Source: B1 sp964355075 | Lineage (GTDB): Bacteria > Bacteroidota > Bacteroidia > UKL13-3 | Length of the DNA: 64,000 nt | Direction of reading: 5' to 3' | NCBI GenBank assembly: GCA_964355075.1 | Contig: CAYHCF010000002.1 | Coordinates: 62,001-126,000 of the forward strand | Translations under genes and position numbers: made by a program | Part shown: positions 6,950 to 15,845 of the stretch, piece by piece | Layout: each line of letters begins with the position of its first letter | Position numbering within the stretch: position 1 is the stretch's first letter | Notes under the pieces: generated by a model | Told to the model about the DNA's origin: nothing | The model's database searches: none | The model's input: the letters and a program-made list of their open reading frames with translations, nothing else

Positions 6950-9646
6950 CTAAAATAATTTGGGTTGTATATTATCATCCTTTTTAGACTTGCGTTTTTG
7001 TTTTGAAATTCCCATTTCGTCATCATCCTCCAGTAACTTTTTTATTTTGGCCTCCTCTTCCTGAAATAAATCCAGGTTTACGGCTGATTCCGTATCTTCT
7101 TCCACTCCATTGGCGATTGTTTCTTCCAATTCATCAGTTGGATCAGGCGGCAATAATTCCAGGCGGGATAAATCTAATCCTGCAAATTTGTTTCCAATAC
7201 TTTTCCATCCCTTTACTTCAATATATTCGACAAGATTGATTTGCTGTTCCTCCAAAGATTTTCCTTTTCCTGTAGTTAAAATAATGATAGGAATTTTATA
7301 ATTGGTTGCCAATAAAATGTAGTTCCCTTTTTCTTCCGGAATGCAAAGAAATTTCTTATTTAAAGTTAAGGTTTCAATGACAAAACGTTTGACATTGTAT
7401 TGTTTTGATTTGGCTTCAAAATAAATAATGCTAATGGGTTTATCGGCCTTGAATTTACATATAAGCAGTAATTGCTCATATTCATAGTGGTTGCTGGTAT
7501 CAAAATTAGTAAGCTCATAATTACCATCTTTGTAAATGGCTAAAATCAAATCTGACCCCAAAAAATTTCCAAGGTAGGACCCGTGTTCACTGGTATTCAA
7601 CCGACCAATAGCGTCATCGTACCAAAGGTTAATACCTCCGAGGGTTGATACCCCTTTTGATTTTAACTTGATGCTTTTTACCAGGTATTTGCTCAGAATA
7701 TTTCCTTGCACCGACCTGCCTTTTATAGCCAAATCGGAGAAATTAAAATCAAAACTCAGTTTTCGGGCATGACTCAGGGGACTTAAGGTAATATTTACCA
7801 CCTCCGCTTCGCCCGACGGATTTGCAGTAAAGTATAAAATACGTGAATTTGGCCTTCCCTGGGTTAAATCATATTCTTTATCACGAGTGACACCCGTTAC
7901 AGGAAAACGTTTGGCATAGCTTACTTTGGTTTTCCCATCCAGATAAATCAAATTATAAATGCGGCGTTCATCATTCTTTCTAAAAACATCCACATGAATA
8001 ATGTCTTTTCCCATAAAGGCCTTATCCTGTACCTTGCTCACCACCATTTTCCCATCTTTTCTGAACACAATAATATCATCGATATCAGAGCAATCACAGA
8101 GGTAATCGTCTTTTTTGAGTCCATAACCCACAAAACCTTCAGCTCGATTTACATATAATTTCTGGTTAGCAATGGCAACCGTTTTTGAATCGATGGTATC
8201 AAATACTCTTATCTCTGTTTTTCGTTCCCTGCCTTTGCCGTATTTTTTAAGTAAGGTTTCAAAATACTTAATGGCAAATGCTTTTAGGTTTTCCAAATCG
8301 CTTTTAACCTGAGTCAAAGCTACCTCTATGCCCTTCATGATATCATCGGCCTTAAAAGAATCGTATTTAGAAATACGTTTGATTTTTATTTCTGTCAGGC
8401 GAAGAATATCATCCTCGGTAAGATCGCGTCTGAATAATTTTTTATATTTATTCATCCCCTTCCAAATCACATCAATCACCTCTTCAAAACTTTCACTCTC
8501 TTCAATATTGCGGTAGATGCGTTTTTCGATGAATATTTTCTCGATACAGCTATAATGCCATTGTTCTTCGAGTTCAGCCTTTTTAATCTCTAATTCCTGT
8601 CTTAACAGGTCTTTCGTTTTTTCTGTTGAAACCTGTAACAATTCCTCAACACCCAGAAATACCGGTTTATCATCAACAATTACACAGGCATTGGGTGAAA
8701 TGCTGATTTCACAATCAGTAAAAGCATACAATGCATCAATGGTCTTATCAGGAGAAACCCCCGGGGCTAATTGAATTTCAACTTCAACATCTCTGGCAGT
8801 ATTGTCAATAACCTTTTTGATTTTTATTTTGCCGGAATCGTTGGCTTTGATAATAGAATCAATAAGTTGCGTTGTGGTAGTACCATAAGGCACATCCCGT
8901 ACAAACAAGGTCTTTTTATCCAATTCCTCTATCCTTGCTCTAACCCTTACTTTCCCCCCTTTTTTCCCCTGGTTATAATTTGCAATATCTACCAAACCTC
9001 CTGTGTTAAAATCAGGGTAGAGTTCAAACCTTTTACCTTTTAAATAATCGATAGAGGCATTTATTAATTCGCAAAAATTATGAGGCATTACCTTAGTGGC
9101 TAAGCCAACTGCAATACCTTCAACACCCTGAGCCAAAAGCAATGGGAATTTCATAGGGAGTGCAACCGGTTCTTTTTTACGGCCGTCATAAGAGTTTTGC
9201 CAAAGGGTAGTTTGCTTATTGAACGCAACTTCTAACGCAAATTTTGATAAGCGTGCTTCTATATATCGTGGGGCTGCAGCCGAATCTCCGGTGCGAATAT
9301 CTCCCCAATTTCCTTGTGTTTCAATTAACAAATCCTTTTGACCCAAATTAACCATGGCATCGCCGATGGCAGCATCTCCATGCGGGTGGTATTGCATGGT
9401 TTGACCGATTATATTTGCTACCTTATTGAAGCGGCCATCATCCATTTCGCGCATGGAGTGCATAATACGACGCTGAACGGGCTTTAATCCATCTTCAATA
9501 GCAGGAACAGCCCGCTCCAGAATTACATAGGAAGCATAATCTAAAAACCAGTTCTCATACAATCCGTTAACCGCTAAAATATGGTATTCCTGAGGGATGT
9601 CAGTTTCCAAATTCTCCAGGTTGTTGTCTATATTATTCTCGTCCAT
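6950..9646 (-). CDS. parC: DNA topoisomerase IV subunit A
   Basis: An 898-residue type IIA topoisomerase breakage-rejoining subunit that decatenates chromosomes with ParE. The N-terminal winged-helix region reads DGLKPVQRRIMHSM, followed by MQYHPHGDAAIGDAMVN and the active-site tyrosine in AAAPRYIEARL (Tyr128 from the chosen start). The C-terminal region is diverged and ends in an acidic then lysine-rich tail. The ATG at 9646 is preferred; an in-frame ATG at 9700 adds 18 residues without family support. The residue after HPHGD, a Ser in quinolone-sensitive GyrA/ParC, is Ala here. No parE gene lies beside it. Confidence 0.93.
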   Translation of the reverse strand: MDENNIDNNLENLETDIPQEYHILAVNGLYENWFLDYASYVILERAVPAIEDGLKPVQRRIMHSMREMDDGRFNKVANIIGQTMQYHPHGDAAIGDAMVNLGQKDLLIETQGNWGDIRTGDSAAAPRYIEARLSKFALEVAFNKQTTLWQNSYDGRKKEPVALPMKFPLLLAQGVEGIAVGLATKVMPHNFCELINASIDYLKGKRFELYPDFNTGGLVDIANYNQGKKGGKVRVRARIEELDKKTLFVRDVPYGTTTTQLIDSIIKANDSGKIKIKKVIDNTARDVEVEIQLAPGVSPDKTIDALYAFTDCEISISPNACVIVDDKPVFLGVEELLQVSTEKTKDLLRQELEIKKAELEEQWHYSCIEKIFIEKRIYRNIEESESFEEVIDVIWKGMNKYKKLFRRDLTEDDILRLTEIKIKRISKYDSFKADDIMKGIEVALTQVKSDLENLKAFAIKYFETLLKKYGKGRERKTEIRVFDTIDSKTVAIANQKLYVNRAEGFVGYGLKKDDYLCDCSDIDDIIVFRKDGKMVVSKVQDKAFMGKDIIHVDVFRKNDERRIYNLIYLDGKTKVSYAKRFPVTGVTRDKEYDLTQGRPNSRILYFTANPSGEAEVVNITLSPLSHARKLSFDFNFSDLAIKGRSVQGNILSKYLVKSIKLKSKGVSTLGGINLWYDDAIGRLNTSEHGSYLGNFLGSDLILAIYKDGNYELTNFDTSNHYEYEQLLLICKFKADKPISIIYFEAKSKQYNVKRFVIETLTLNKKFLCIPEEKGNYILLATNYKIPIIILTTGKGKSLEEQQINLVEYIEVKGWKSIGNKFAGLDLSRLELLPPDPTDELEETIANGVEEDTESAVNLDLFQEEEAKIKKLLEDDDEMGISKQKRKSKKDDNIQPKLF

Positions 9647-10231
9647 TCTTCGATTCTCACTCAAGGCAAAGCTATTGATATTTGCAAAAACACTATCCAC
9701 AAAAAATTAAACATACCTATTATGATACGCAGCAGCCTAATTTTCAAAACCTTGTGGCACTTAATTGTTTATAATTTCAGATTAACAAATGTGAAAATTG
9801 GATTTTGCAATTATGCACATTACCCCGGATTGAAAAGCATTCTTAAGCGGATAATCCTTCAGTAAATAATTGTCTCCTTGTTTTTATGCCCCGACCTACT
9901 AATGAGATATCAATATTAAATCCTAAAAATGGGATTGGATTGAGGCCTAAAATTAGGTTATGAATTTATTGCTTCATTTCTTTGAACTAGCAAAAAAGGT
10001 TTAGTTGAGATTGTATGATGCTATTTGCCACCTTCTTTTGTTTTCCCTTTTAAATAATTATTAAGGGCAATCGTAAATACTACAGGGGTTATTCAAGTTC
10101 GCACTTCATTTAACCAAATTTTTCATAAATGATTTAAATCCAACTGGCATGTATGGATAACAATTCATGCTTTTGAGAATTTGAACTTTTGGGTCAAAAA
10201 AAATGAAAGTAAACTTTTAAATGAAGCGAAT
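9647..10231. other. Intergenic region without recognised gene
   Basis: This 585-bp AT-rich spacer lies between the divergent parC and T9SS-cargo genes, so it must hold both promoters. I see no conserved coding frame, tRNA-like structure or strong hairpin. The frame over 9581-9865 on the plus strand has no family resemblance and overlaps the parC 5' end. Confidence 0.5.
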
Positions 10232-13200
10232 ATGAAAACACGCAGGTACATTATTATTTTATTTCTTCTCCAATGGGCCAGAATTGGATCAGCACAAATT
10301 GCCAGTTGGAGCTGGGCTTCATCGCCGGCCAATTTTAACGAAACCGGGGCTCTGTCAAATATCACCGCCTCTGCATTAACAACAAGTTCGGGAACTTTAA
10401 GTTACATTTCCTCACCTGCCTCCATCAGCAATGCAAGCTGGTCGCAGTCGGGAACATTTTCGAGCGCAGGGAAATATTGGCAGGTCTCAATTACTCCCAA
10501 TACCAATTACCAGATCGGTATCAATGGGTTCAGCTTTAGTGCCGGTAGAACGGCAGCCGGACCTCAATTAATAACGGTTCAATACAGTTTAGATGGATTT
10601 GTAAGCGCAGGAATTACACTTATGAGTGGCGAATCCAATGCCAACACCTCTTCACTAAGTAGCTTTTCTGCCGGTTTAAACCTACCCATTTCGGCTACAA
10701 CAAATACGATAACTTTTAGAATATTTGGGTATGGAGCCAGTTCAACCGGAAACTTTAGAATCAATTCGATCAGCATAAATGGACTAACTAGTTCTACTAA
10801 TATGATTACAAATTATTATCTGAAATCATCAGGTTACTGCAATTCAACCAGCAGTTGGACGGATGATTCTACATTGATTGCAGGAAATAGTCCGGGCAAT
10901 TTTTCGGCAATGAACCAGGTTTTTAATATCCGGAATCAAAGTCCGTCCACAATTGATGCCGCCTGGAATGTAAGTGGATCGGGTTCAAAAATAATCTTAG
11001 GTGACAGCATTCATTCCATTACTTTTCAAATACCGGCGAGTTTTGCTTTAAGCAGCGAAAATGGGATTGATGTTTCTGCCAATGCAACATTAAGCTTATC
11101 AAATAGTACACTCCCTGTGTTTGGATTCATCAGCAGCCTGAGTGTCGTCAATTATTCGGCAGTTTCGGCGGTTCAGAATATTGTACAAACCACATATGGA
11201 AACCTGGTTTTAAGTGGTTCGGGTAGCCGGGTTTTTCCTTCGGGAACGGTAACTATTACCGGCAGTTTTGATCCTGGAAATTTTACTTCGGCCGCAATGG
11301 GAACTATTTATTTTAATGGTTCAAACGAACAAACGATCCCGGCATTTGGGTATTATCATTTGAGTTCAGCCAATAACAATAGAATTTTAGCTAATGGAAC
11401 CATTGGGATTCAGGGAACCTTTATAACCGGAACCGGTAATTATACCATTGGAACCAGTACGGTTGATTTTTGTGGTTCAATCCTTCAAACCATACCATTA
11501 ATACCTGTGGTGACAGGGGCAAATTATTATAATTTAAAATATACAGGGAGCAGCAGGGGAACCCTTGCAGATTCGATTATTGTTGCCAAAGATGTTACTA
11601 TCAGCAATGGTAGTATTGTACTAACACAATCAACAAGAAAAGTTTTAACGATTGGAGGTAACCTCATCATTAATGGCGGCACATTAGATTTTGCTTATAT
11701 TGGAGCCACAACTGCAGGGGAAGTAAAACTGAGTGGCAATTTAATTCAAACTACTTTATTCGGAACCACCACCAATGGGAATACCGGAAATGGATTATTA
11801 AACTTTTGTGGTAGTGCAACATTGGCTTCTCCTCAAACACTTTCGTTAGAAACTATCAGCTCCTTAAATTATACTAACCTAAAAGTAAGTTCAGGTACTT
11901 GTTTAACTTTATTATCCAATATCTTATTGAGAAGGGAAACAGTTGCAAACGAGAGTTACAAGGGAACATTGACCGTTAACGGAACTTTAGATTGTGGAAA
12001 TTTTACAGTTAATGGAGGCATCAACAGTACCAGTAATAATACCGCAGCAAACTTTACTTTAAACAGCGGGGCAAGCCTAATCTCAAGCCATTCATCAGGC
12101 CTCAATTCGAGTATCGGAACGAGCAGTTTAATTCGCACGTTTGCGGCAGGAGCTAATTATATTTTGAATGGTAATTCGAGCACCGCATTCCCAACTGTGG
12201 CTCAGCAGGCGAGTTTTGGAAATCCAAATAATTTTACTGTATCCGGAAATTATTCATTAAACAGAGATCTCATTGTTAGCGGTCTCTTACGAATTGACAA
12301 CAATAACACCTTGAACATTGAAGGCTATTCACTGCGTTTTTCAACGATAAGCGGTTCCGGAAAATTAGCTGTTAACACCAACACAAATCTTACCATTACC
12401 GGAAGGCCCAATTCAAATCCCGTTAATGGAGATAATCCCATATATTTCGATGATAATTTCCATTCCCTTGGAAACTTCACCCTAGGAAATGGGGTGGATG
12501 ATGCAACGGTATCAATAGGATCAGCATTGATAATAGCACCCGGCGGATCGATAAATTTTGGAAGCTCCGGAAATAAAAATCTTTTCACCAATGGAAACAT
12601 TCGTATTCAATCCAATATTTCGGGCACCGGGTCAATTGGTAATACCCATGGCGCCATCATTAGCGGAAATATGTTTATTGAAAGGTTTATCAATTCAAAT
12701 ACCCGAAGATTCAGGTTTCTGGGTTTTCCTTTTGTTTCGGGAGTTACTTTGCAAAATTACAGAGATGATATCTGGTTAAGCGGGCCTGGAACAGGAAGCG
12801 GAACATTGGATTCGGGAAATTATAATAGCAATGGCTTTCATTATACGAACGCCAATGATACATCCGTATATTTTTTTAATGAATCCCGCAATGCCGGTTT
12901 ATCCAATTCAAGATGGGCAGGCATTTCCAACATCAATAACAACCTGGAGGCAGGGATTGGATACCGGGTTTTTTATCGGGGTCCGGTATCGCAAGGAATT
13001 ACCTGTATCAATGGTTCAAAGCCTGCGCCTTTATCAGGAACTTTGTCGGCATCGGGTGTGATTAAATCAGGAATACAAACCTTTTCAATAGCTTGTTCAA
13101 ATGGCTGCCTGAATGTAAGCGGAGTAACCCCAACAAATCTGGATGATGGCTGGAATTTTATCGCCAACCCCTACCCTTGCGCCATTGATTGGAACAGCAG

Positions 13201-14116
13201 TTCCGGCTGGACAAAAACCCACCTAAATGATGTTGTATACATCTGGAACCCGGTAAATGGATCCTATGGTTGTTGGGATGGCCTGACCCAGGTGAATGCC
13301 GTGAATGGAATTATAGCTTCCGGTCAGGCATTTTTTGTGCGGGCAAATGCTTCCAATCCAGCTTTAAGTTGTACGGAAGAAGTGAAAATAATCTCTACGC
13401 CATCGAATATGTTTAAAGCTGCGAAAAAAGATTATCTAAGCGTCCGGTTAATTTATGATTCACTCAATAATGACGAATGCATTATTCGATTCCTGGCTAA
13501 TAAAAGCGACTCGTTTCAGTCAAATGAAGATGTCATAAAACTGATGAATTCGAATTATAATGTTTACTTCATTTCCGAAACAGCACAAAACCTTGCCATA
13601 AGTTATTTGAATGCGTTCAACCCTAATAAAACATACCGGATAAAACTCGGCATCAAAGCAGCAAAAGCAAGTTATACCTTGAGGTTTGACGAATTACAAA
13701 GTTTCAATTCAGGTTCAGTTTTTCTTAAGGATAACTATCTTCATCAAACCATAGACATAAAATATTTTAGTAATTATCCTTTTGAAATCAATGATCAAAC
13801 CGCCACTCAGGGTGACGAAAGATTTGAATTGATATTTAATGAGAATATCCTGGGAATTAAACAAGATGTTTTCAATAATTCATCGATGGCAATGGTTTAT
13901 CCAAACCCGGTTAAAGGTAGTTTACACATTGATTTCTCCTTTGAAAACTCAGAAATCATTTATTCCATTTCAGACCAATTGGGTCAAAAAATACAAGAGG
14001 GGAAATTGATAGAACAAAAAAATGGTATTGATTTATCCATGCTTACTTCAGGTATTTACTTTTTACACCTCATGAAATCAAATGGAGAATCCCAACTTAT
14101 TAAACTTGTAAAATAA
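10232..14116 (+). CDS. Large exported protein with T9SS C-terminal sorting domain
   Basis: A 1294-residue secreted or cell-surface protein. An N-terminal signal peptide (MKTRRYIIILFLLQWARIGSAQ) is followed by a Ser/Gly/Asn/Thr-rich beta region with many short repeated motifs of the kind NFTVNG/SGSGSRVFPSG, suggesting a beta-helix or adhesin-like stalk. A second region (about residues 850-1050) holds GFHYTNANDTSVYFFNES and several cysteines. The last ~75 residues form a type A T9SS sorting domain: VYPNPVKGSLHIDF, then LGQKIQEG, SGIYFLHL and a terminal KLVK. The ATG at 10232 is chosen because it begins the signal peptide. Function beyond surface display is unknown. The next gene is a PID-CTERM-like mini-protein 32 bp downstream. 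Confidence 0.88.
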   Translation: MKTRRYIIILFLLQWARIGSAQIASWSWASSPANFNETGALSNITASALTTSSGTLSYISSPASISNASWSQSGTFSSAGKYWQVSITPNTNYQIGINGFSFSAGRTAAGPQLITVQYSLDGFVSAGITLMSGESNANTSSLSSFSAGLNLPISATTNTITFRIFGYGASSTGNFRINSISINGLTSSTNMITNYYLKSSGYCNSTSSWTDDSTLIAGNSPGNFSAMNQVFNIRNQSPSTIDAAWNVSGSGSKIILGDSIHSITFQIPASFALSSENGIDVSANATLSLSNSTLPVFGFISSLSVVNYSAVSAVQNIVQTTYGNLVLSGSGSRVFPSGTVTITGSFDPGNFTSAAMGTIYFNGSNEQTIPAFGYYHLSSANNNRILANGTIGIQGTFITGTGNYTIGTSTVDFCGSILQTIPLIPVVTGANYYNLKYTGSSRGTLADSIIVAKDVTISNGSIVLTQSTRKVLTIGGNLIINGGTLDFAYIGATTAGEVKLSGNLIQTTLFGTTTNGNTGNGLLNFCGSATLASPQTLSLETISSLNYTNLKVSSGTCLTLLSNILLRRETVANESYKGTLTVNGTLDCGNFTVNGGINSTSNNTAANFTLNSGASLISSHSSGLNSSIGTSSLIRTFAAGANYILNGNSSTAFPTVAQQASFGNPNNFTVSGNYSLNRDLIVSGLLRIDNNNTLNIEGYSLRFSTISGSGKLAVNTNTNLTITGRPNSNPVNGDNPIYFDDNFHSLGNFTLGNGVDDATVSIGSALIIAPGGSINFGSSGNKNLFTNGNIRIQSNISGTGSIGNTHGAIISGNMFIERFINSNTRRFRFLGFPFVSGVTLQNYRDDIWLSGPGTGSGTLDSGNYNSNGFHYTNANDTSVYFFNESRNAGLSNSRWAGISNINNNLEAGIGYRVFYRGPVSQGITCINGSKPAPLSGTLSASGVIKSGIQTFSIACSNGCLNVSGVTPTNLDDGWNFIANPYPCAIDWNSSSGWTKTHLNDVVYIWNPVNGSYGCWDGLTQVNAVNGIIASGQAFFVRANASNPALSCTEEVKIISTPSNMFKAAKKDYLSVRLIYDSLNNDECIIRFLANKSDSFQSNEDVIKLMNSNYNVYFISETAQNLAISYLNAFNPNKTYRIKLGIKAAKASYTLRFDELQSFNSGSVFLKDNYLHQTIDIKYFSNYPFEINDQTATQGDERFELIFNENILGIKQDVFNNSSMAMVYPNPVKGSLHIDFSFENSEIIYSISDQLGQKIQEGKLIEQKNGIDLSMLTSGIYFLHLMKSNGESQLIKLVK

Positions 14117-14148
14117 CTTAATTCAAACAAACATTAAACCTTATCCTT

Positions 14149-14343
14149 ATGAAAAAATTTATAAAAACAGCAATGGCAATTTTGATTCTGCTATTTACCA
14201 TACAGTATGTAAAAGCGCAGCCAGATTTTGATGATGAAGTTCAGGATGCACCAATTGATGGTGGCGTTGGAATTTTAGTCGTTGCAGGCATCGCTTATGG
14301 AATGAAAAAGAGGAATAAAATGAAAAGGGAATCAGAGGATTAA
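14149..14343 (+). CDS. Small PID-CTERM-like membrane-anchored protein
   Basis: A 64-residue protein made of a signal peptide (cleavage probably after VKAQ), a short acidic linker, the motif DAPIDGGVGILVVAGIAYG and a basic tail KKRNKMKRE. This P-(I/L)-D-G-G plus transmembrane plus basic-tail arrangement is the PID-CTERM-type sorting signal described for Bacteroidota. Here the mature protein is little more than the signal itself. It follows a T9SS cargo gene by 32 bp and is probably cotranscribed. The sorting enzyme is not in the window. Family assignment is from pattern memory. Confidence 0.65.
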   Translation: MKKFIKTAMAILILLFTIQYVKAQPDFDDEVQDAPIDGGVGILVVAGIAYGMKKRNKMKRESED

Positions 14344-14469
14344 TTTAGTGGCAGTAATAATGACAATTATTTAAAAAATATCTTTTTGAATACCAGCATG
14401 TTATATTATTACTCGCTGTATTGAATTAAAAATTTAGAAAAAATATTTCTAAATTATAAGTATAAATTA

Positions 14470-14477
14470 TATTTTTG
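14470..14477 (+). promoter_or_regulatory. Candidate -7 box TATTTTTG
   Basis: A TAnnTTTG octamer ending 2 nt before the first ATG of the antitoxin gene. If used, the mRNA would begin at the start codon, or the ATG at 14501 would be the real start. No good -33 TTG was seen. Confidence 0.4.
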
Positions 14478-14479
14478 TT

Positions 14480-14740
14480 ATGCAAATATCAATTCAAAAT
14501 ATGTCAACTTTCACCAGTTCACTTCCCGATGAACTTCTCAAAAAACTTACAGATGTGGCTAATGCGTTGGCCATGCCAAAAAACAAGCTGATAGAAAAAG
14601 CCTTACGCATCTATTTGGATCAGCTTAATAAAGCAGCGTATATAAAATCCTATAAGCAAATGGGAGATGATACCGATGTATTATTACTTGCCGAAGAAGG
14701 CATGGAGGAGTATTTCATGCAAATTAAAGATCAGGAATGA
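14480..14740 (+). CDS. Ribbon-helix-helix antitoxin (CopG-like) of a MazF pair
   Basis: An 86-residue protein. The segment FTSSLPDELLKKLTDVANALAM (split as strand plus helix) followed by PKNKLIEKALRIYLDQL is a ribbon-helix-helix DNA-binding fold. The acidic C-terminus (EEGMEEYFMQIKDQE) would bind and neutralise the toxin. Its stop overlaps the toxin start by 4 bp (ATGA), the classic toxin-antitoxin arrangement. Start choice is uncertain: ATG 14480 lies against a promoter box, while ATG 14501 (MSTFTSS) matches the usual antitoxin N-terminus. Autoregulation through the RHH domain is expected from the family. Confidence 0.82.
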   Translation: MQISIQNMSTFTSSLPDELLKKLTDVANALAMPKNKLIEKALRIYLDQLNKAAYIKSYKQMGDDTDVLLLAEEGMEEYFMQIKDQE

Positions 14741-15069
14741 AACAAGGAGAAATTTGGTATACAAGTCTGAATCCGACAGAAGGAAGCGAGCAGGCAGGAT
14801 ACATGCCCGTATTGGTTTTGAGTGGAAATTTAGCAAATGAGTATGCGCCAGTGGTTATTTGTTGCCCTTTAACCACCAAACTCAAAAACTACCAGGGCAA
14901 TCCCATTCTTGAACCCAATGCGCAAAACGGGCTCAAAGAAAAATCGGAAGTAATGATGATTCATATCCGGAGTTTGACTAAAACCAGGTTGAAGGAAAAA
15001 ATTGGGACAGTGCCAAAATCAACCATTCAGCAAATGAAGCAAACCTTAGATGATTTGCTGAATTATTGA
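14737..15069 (+). CDS. mazF: MazF/PemK-type endoribonuclease toxin
   Basis: A 110-residue toxin of the MazF/PemK family, a sequence-specific mRNA interferase. Family marks are the N-terminal GEIWYTSLNPTEGSEQ, the PVLVLS strand, VVICCPLTTKLK, and the C-terminal SEVMMIHIRSLTKTRL with KIGTVP and a helical tail. The start codon overlaps the antitoxin stop. A decayed second copy of the last 51 codons, ending in the same NDLLNY-like tail, lies at 17115-17270. The active R and T residues seem present, so it is likely intact. Confidence 0.88.
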   Translation: MKQGEIWYTSLNPTEGSEQAGYMPVLVLSGNLANEYAPVVICCPLTTKLKNYQGNPILEPNAQNGLKEKSEVMMIHIRSLTKTRLKEKIGTVPKSTIQQMKQTLDDLLNY

Positions 15070-15104
15070 AATGGAAATTCATTTTTAATCCTACAAAAAA
15101 CAAG

Positions 15105-15112
15105 TATTTTTG
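15105..15112 (+). promoter_or_regulatory. Candidate -7 box TATTTTTG
   Basis: A TAnnTTTG octamer ending 4 nt before the Uma2 ATG at 15117, predicting a leaderless or nearly leaderless mRNA. It implies that the Uma2 gene has a promoter of its own, separate from the toxin-antitoxin operon. Confidence 0.45.
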
Positions 15113-15116
15113 AAAT

Positions 15117-15704
15117 ATGGAAGTACGCGAACCCGACCCAGCTTATGCTGCTTATACTTATGCCGATTACCTTACCTGGACAATTCCTGAGATGGTTGAG
15201 TTAATTAAAGGCAGAGTTTTTAAGATGGCTGCAGCTCCACGAAGAATTCACCAAAAAGTATCTGGAGAAATCTTTAACAGTATTTATAACTATCTTAAAG
15301 GCAAAAAGTGCGAAGTGTATGAAGCACCCTTTGATGTAAGGCTTCCGGTTAATAGCAAAAAAAACGAAGATATTTACACGGTAGTTCAGCCCGATATCTG
15401 TGTAATTTGCGACAAGTCAAAATTGGATGATGCGGGTTGCATTGGAGCGCCTGATTTGATTATTGAAATTCTTTCTCCGGGGAACAACAGAAAAGAATTG
15501 CACAACAAATACGAAGTTTACGAAGAAAGTGGGGTTCAGGAATATTGGATAATCCAACCCGAGGATCAAAACTTGTTAATATACACTATGGTTGATGGTA
15601 AATATAAAGCCTCTAAATTGTTTACAAGCGGTGATGTCATCACAACGCCTATAATGCCTGGTTTTAAATTGGATTTAGAAGAAGTATTTAATGGGCTATC
15701 ATAG
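15117..15704 (+). CDS. Uma2 family (DUF820) putative PD-(D/E)XK nuclease
   Basis: A 195-residue protein of the Uma2 family, a restriction-endonuclease-like fold of unknown biological role. After an N-terminal helix with YTYADYLTWTIPEMVELIKG comes the core VVQPDICVICD, then PDLIIEILSPGNN with D and E in the catalytic places, then the lysine-bearing strand region KYEVYEESGVQEYWIIQP. It starts 47 bp after mazF. A rearranged fragment of a second copy lies at 17021-17100. The family is plentiful in cyanobacteria and mobile regions. A defence role is inference. Confidence 0.85.
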   Translation: MEVREPDPAYAAYTYADYLTWTIPEMVELIKGRVFKMAAAPRRIHQKVSGEIFNSIYNYLKGKKCEVYEAPFDVRLPVNSKKNEDIYTVVQPDICVICDKSKLDDAGCIGAPDLIIEILSPGNNRKELHNKYEVYEESGVQEYWIIQPEDQNLLIYTMVDGKYKASKLFTSGDVITTPIMPGFKLDLEEVFNGLS

Positions 15705-15796
15705 TCTTTAAATACCATATTTCGCCATTGTCCCAATAATCACAATGAAAATATTAAATTTATAATATACTTATATTTAATATTTTATAATATTAT

Positions 15797-15835
15797 TATG
15801 GAATTATTTGGAATTGAATTACAAATAATTCCATA
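15797..15835. repeat. 14-bp perfect inverted repeat over the ATPase promoter
   Basis: Arms 15797-15810 (TATGGAATTATTTG) and 15822-15835 are exact reverse complements with an 11-bp loop. The right arm runs into the TATATTTG -7 box at 15834, and possible -33 TTG triplets lie at 15808-15810 and 15814-15816. The position suggests an operator controlling the downstream ATPase gene. Confidence 0.75.
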
Positions 15836-15841
15836 TATTTG
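15834..15841 (+). promoter_or_regulatory. Candidate -7 box TATATTTG
   Basis: A TAnnTTTG octamer ending 4 nt before ATG 15846. It overlaps the right arm of the inverted repeat, and a TTG 17 bp upstream could serve as the -33 element. Confidence 0.55.
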
Positions 15842-15845
15842 AAAC

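Noticed and set aside
9581..9865. Possible gene upstream of parC on the plus strand
   Set aside because: It overlaps the 5' part of parC, has no domain and no plausible ribosome-binding or promoter signal.
14397..14480. Possible attachment site or inverted repeat at the edge of the toxin-antitoxin island
   Set aside because: The region is AT-rich with short complementary runs, but no repeat was found at the far side of the island.
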